From NCBI GenBank assembly GCA_947503435.1, contig CANNDL010000001.1, positions 209,469 to 273,468 of the forward strand: DNA of 64,000 nt. Direction: 5' to 3'. Made by a program: the position numbers and the translations under genes. This DNA is from an uncultured Kangiella sp. Its GTDB lineage: Bacteria; Pseudomonadota; Gammaproteobacteria; Enterobacterales; Kangiellaceae. Each line of letters begins with the position of its first letter. Position 1 is the stretch's first letter. Below are positions 61,378 to 64,000 of the stretch, one piece after another. Below the pieces are notes generated by a model. That model was not told where the DNA came from. It saw only the letters and a list, made by a program, of their open reading frames with translations, and did no database searches.

Positions 61378-61869
61378 GTGAAAAAAGTCGAAATATTTAC
61401 TGATGGTGCTTGCAAAGGGAATCCTGGAGTAGGCGGTTGGGGCGCTTTATTGCGATATGGGCAGCATGAGAAGAAGCTTTACGGCGGCGAACTAGAAACT
61501 ACCAATAACCGAATGGAATTAATGGCTGCAATAGAAGCTTTGAAAGCTTTAAAAAAGCCGTGTGAAGTTGAGCTGACCACCGATTCCAGTTATGTCAAAA
61601 ATGGCATCCAAACTTGGATGGATGGTTGGAAAGCTAAAGGCTGGAAAACCTCTAATAAAAAGCCCGTTAAAAATAAAGATTTATGGCAGGCTTTAGATGC
61701 AGAAGTCAGTCGACATACAGTAAATTGGCATTGGGTAAAAGGGCACAGTGGGCATGTAGAAAATGAAATTGCGGATGATTTAGCAAACCTTGGCGTTGAT
61801 AAAGTATTAGCTGAGCAAGATCTAATCGCTGCAAGACGTAAAGTTGCTGCGAATAACCAACCAGAATAA
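61378..61869 (+). CDS. rnhA: Ribonuclease HI
   Basis: 163 residues from the GTG at 61378, giving [17 protein letters not shown] like other RNase HI; a TTG 12 nt earlier would add MWNN without a better ribosome-binding site. Four catalytic acids: Asp9 (IFTDGA), Glu in [15 protein letters not shown], Asp in TTDSSYV, Asp in NEIADDLAN; also HWVKGHSGH. Cleaves RNA in RNA-DNA hybrids. Overlaps no upstream gene (1 nt gap from yafS stop). dnaQ follows 14 nt later. Confidence 0.95.
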   Translation: MKKVEIFTDGACKGNPGVGGWGALLRYGQHEKKLYGGELETTNNRMELMAAIEALKALKKPCEVELTTDSSYVKNGIQTWMDGWKAKGWKTSNKKPVKNKDLWQALDAEVSRHTVNWHWVKGHSGHVENEIADDLANLGVDKVLAEQDLIAARRKVAANNQPE

Positions 61870-61883
61870 TTAGAACATAAATT

Positions 61884-62576
61884 ATGAGACAAATTGTATT
61901 AGATACAGAAACTACAGGTTTAGAGCCGTCTGAAGGTCATAAGATTATTGAGATTGGTTGTGTTGAATTAGTCGATAGAAAGTTAACCGGCAACCATTAT
62001 CATCAATATTTGAAACCGAATCGTGAAATCGATGAAGGGGCGATCGAAGTTCACGGTATTACGAATGAATTTCTAGCGGACAAACCGTTGTTTGAAGATG
62101 TCGCCGACGACTTTTTAGCCTTTGTTGACGGTGCAGAGCTGGTAATTCATAACGCCCCATTCGATATAGGCTTCCTTGACCATGAATTATCGTTGCTAGA
62201 GGCTCGGAAAGGCTCCATGAGCGACTATTGCACGGTCTTGGACACCTTAACCTTAGCGCGCCAAATGCACCCAGGGCAACGCAATAGTTTAGATGCACTG
62301 TGTAATCGTTATGATATAAGAAATGATCATCGCGAATTGCATGGCGCTTTACTCGACTCTGAAATTCTAGCCGATGTGTACTTAAGGATGACTGGTGGTC
62401 AAACTAATTTGACTCTTGGCAACCAAGCTAGTGCTAGCGCTGGGCAAGCGGGAGAAATTAAAGTTAGAAAGATTTCATCGGAACGAAAGCCATTAAGAAT
62501 TATAAAAGCAAATGAGGAAGAGCTAGAAGCGCATCAAAAAAAATTAGATTCGTTAACTGAAGCAATTTGGGAATGA
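61884..62576 (+). CDS. dnaQ: DNA polymerase III epsilon subunit
   Basis: 230 residues. 3'-5' proofreading exonuclease. ExoI motif D7-T-E9-T in VLDTETTGLEPSEGHKI, ExoII in HNAPFDIGFLD, ExoIII HRELHGALLDSEILADVY. The C-terminal tail (about 190-230, ERKPLRIIKANEEELEAHQKKLDSL) would bind the alpha subunit. rnhA-dnaQ are classically adjacent; here they are collinear instead of divergent as in E. coli. Bidirectional terminator follows. Confidence 0.95.
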   Translation: MRQIVLDTETTGLEPSEGHKIIEIGCVELVDRKLTGNHYHQYLKPNREIDEGAIEVHGITNEFLADKPLFEDVADDFLAFVDGAELVIHNAPFDIGFLDHELSLLEARKGSMSDYCTVLDTLTLARQMHPGQRNSLDALCNRYDIRNDHRELHGALLDSEILADVYLRMTGGQTNLTLGNQASASAGQAGEIKVRKISSERKPLRIIKANEEELEAHQKKLDSLTEAIWE

Positions 62577-62579
62577 ATT

Positions 62580-62608
62580 AAAAAAGCAGGCTAAAGCCTG
62601 CTTTTTTT
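62580..62608. terminator. Bidirectional terminator between dnaQ and nhaB
   Basis: 11-bp stem AAAAAGCAGGC (62581-62591) / GCCTGCTTTTT (62596-62606) with A-run and T-run, 4-nt loop. Serves convergent dnaQ and nhaB. Confidence 0.9.
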
Positions 62609-62620
62609 GTTATCAATGAG

Positions 62621-64000
62621 TTAGTGAGCCTTACCTGAATCCTTATCTTTTAACTGCTCAATCGTATGATGATTGATTAGCTCTTTTTCGTACAAGGTGG
62701 CCGTTGCGGGCTTTAAGAAATACATTACTGCGAATAAACCAACAATGGTCATAACGATAGTGTATGGCAATGCCATTAACACCATTCGCATATACGACAA
62801 TCTAATTAATGGTGCTAGGCCACTGGTTAATAAGAATAAGAAGGCTGCTTGCCCGTTTGGTGTTGCAACACTTGGGATATTCGTACCTGTATTAATGGCT
62901 ACAGAAAGTAAGTCAAAAGTATCACGGTTAATTACGCCATTTATCGCAGCTTGTTTAATTTCACCAACATAAACAGTCGCAACAAAAACATTATCACTAA
63001 TAGCGGATAAGACGCCGTTGGCGAGGTAGAAAGCGGCCACTTGTGAGTCGCTATCTAGGGTGAAAATGTATTGAATGATTGGCGTGAATAATTGCTGATC
63101 GAAAATCACAGCAACAATTACGAAGAAAACGGTTAATAAAGCAGTGAAAGGTAATGCTTCTTCAAAACTTTTACCAATGGCGTGCTCATCAATGACACCT
63201 GTAAATGCACTGGCCAAAACAATAACAGACAACCCAATCAGGCCAACGTGGTCAGTTAGATGCAATGCAAGCGCAACAATTAACCAAACGCCTACCAAGC
63301 CCTGCATGATTAAATTCCAATCATCTTTTTTGGTCCTTTTTGCATCACGTTTTGCTTGGTCATCTTCCATGACTTCGCGTACAGAAGCAGGTAAGGTTCG
63401 ACCGTAGCCTAAAATTTTAGTTTTTTCTAAGAAAATACAAACTAAAATGCCTGCAACCAAAACTGGCATGGTTATTGGCGCCATACGTAAGAAGAATTCA
63501 CCAAAAGCCCAACCAGCGGTATTGGCGATTAATAAGTTTTGTGGTTCGCCGACTAGAGTACAAACGCCACCAAGTGCCGTTCCGATTACGGCATGCATCA
63601 TTAAGCTGCGTAAGAAAGAACGGAACTGCCTTAAATCTGCTCTATGCAATTCGTAGATTTCTTCGTCGGTATTGATATCTTCTCGATCTTTGTAATCAAT
63701 GCCAGCCGCAACCTTATGGTAAATACCATAAAAGCCCACGCCAACTGAAATGATTACGGCTGTAACGGTTAGGGCATCTAAAAATGCTGATAAGAAAGCT
63801 GATACCAATAAAAACATTAGCGAGAGTGATACTTTAGATTTTACGCCTAGCAAGATTCTCGAAAACATAAATAGCAGCAACTGCTTCATAAAGAAGATGC
63901 CCGCTACCATGAATACTAATAATAGCAGCACATCTAAATTTCCTACTACCTTTGACCAGACCGTATCAATCGAAGTCAATCCCAAAAAAACTGATTCGAG
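62621..64000 (-). CDS. nhaB: Na+/H+ antiporter NhaB, 5' end cut by the window
   Basis: The frame is open through the right edge, so the start is outside; 459 codons are present (E. coli NhaB about 513). Some 9-10 membrane helices, with the NhaB segments [90 protein letters not shown], and [22 protein letters not shown]. It extrudes Na+ in exchange for protons and so supports pH/salt homeostasis, fitting a marine habitat. The in-frame Leu-Glu-Ser-Val-Phe before the first possible TTG continues the family sequence, confirming that the gene is truncated by the window and not by a real start at 63985. Confidence 0.93.
   Translation of the reverse strand, partial: LESVFLGLTSIDTVWSKVVGNLDVLLLLVFMVAGIFFMKQLLLFMFSRILLGVKSKVSLSLMFLLVSAFLSAFLDALTVTAVIISVGVGFYGIYHKVAAGIDYKDREDINTDEEIYELHRADLRQFRSFLRSLMMHAVIGTALGGVCTLVGEPQNLLIANTAGWAFGEFFLRMAPITMPVLVAGILVCIFLEKTKILGYGRTLPASVREVMEDDQAKRDAKRTKKDDWNLIMQGLVGVWLIVALALHLTDHVGLIGLSVIVLASAFTGVIDEHAIGKSFEEALPFTALLTVFFVIVAVIFDQQLFTPIIQYIFTLDSDSQVAAFYLANGVLSAISDNVFVATVYVGEIKQAAINGVINRDTFDLLSVAINTGTNIPSVATPNGQAAFLFLLTSGLAPLIRLSYMRMVLMALPYTIVMTIVGLFAVMYFLKPATATLYEKELINHHTIEQLKDKDSGKAH

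Overview
The window is a dense stretch of chromosome from a low-GC (roughly 40 percent G+C) marine-type gammaproteobacterium. The gene set and order (fadIJ, the cluster tig-clpP-clpX-lon-hupB-ppiD, sapABCDF, mltD-gloB-yafS-rnhA-dnaQ, nhaB, and a TtpC-type TonB cluster) fit the broad Oceanospirillales/Alteromonadales group. A Kangiella- or Aliikangiella-like organism is my best guess, but that is inference from content. I see no insertion sequence, prophage, CRISPR array or rRNA gene. Nearly all DNA is coding, and most transcription units end in recognisable hairpin terminators.

Layout. 1-8.1 kb: a minus-strand MoxR/DUF58/DUF4381/BatA/BatB-C/BatD operon (cell-envelope stress type) followed by a short-chain dehydrogenase. 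8.2-11.9 kb: fadI-fadJ beta-oxidation operon with a PsrA-like operator. 11.9-13.6 kb: a small membrane protein and two small outer-membrane beta-barrel proteins. 13.7-17.6 kb: a second MoxR/DUF58 system, this time with a TgpA-like transglutaminase. 17.6-21.7 kb: miaE, pepE, lpxH, ppiB, cysS. 21.7-25.4 kb: an XRE regulator divergent from a four-gene phospholipid operon resembling E. coli ynbA-ynbB. 25.4-27.1 kb: folD and tRNA-Pro, -Arg, -His, -Leu. 27.2-39.9 kb: the protein quality-control cluster tig, clpP, clpX, lon, hupB, tRNA-Val, tRNA-Asp, ppiD.

Two unusual genes interrupt that cluster between clpP and clpX. One is a Tlc-type nucleotide antiporter-like membrane protein with a cadherin-like C-terminal domain. 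The other is a lipoprotein joining a PPP/ApaH-type metallophosphatase to a FAM20/PI4K/HipA-like kinase domain. This pair is the most likely undescribed system in the window: a possible extracytoplasmic phosphorylation/dephosphorylation enzyme next to a possible nucleotide carrier.

39.9-45.3 kb: sapFDCBA peptide/polyamine ABC transporter on the minus strand. 45.3-46.8 kb: a long intergenic region and an unknown exported protein. 46.9-52.2 kb: DUF3450-TtpC-ExbB-ExbD-TonB-TPR energy-transduction operon. 52.2-53.9 kb: an unknown exported protein resembling a degenerate M16 peptidase, whose ribosome-binding site lies inside the preceding terminator hairpin. 53.9-58.4 kb: ycjX-, ycjF-, natA- and natB-like genes in one overlapping operon. 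58.4-64 kb: mltD and gloB (minus), yafS-rnhA-dnaQ (plus), and nhaB running off the right edge.
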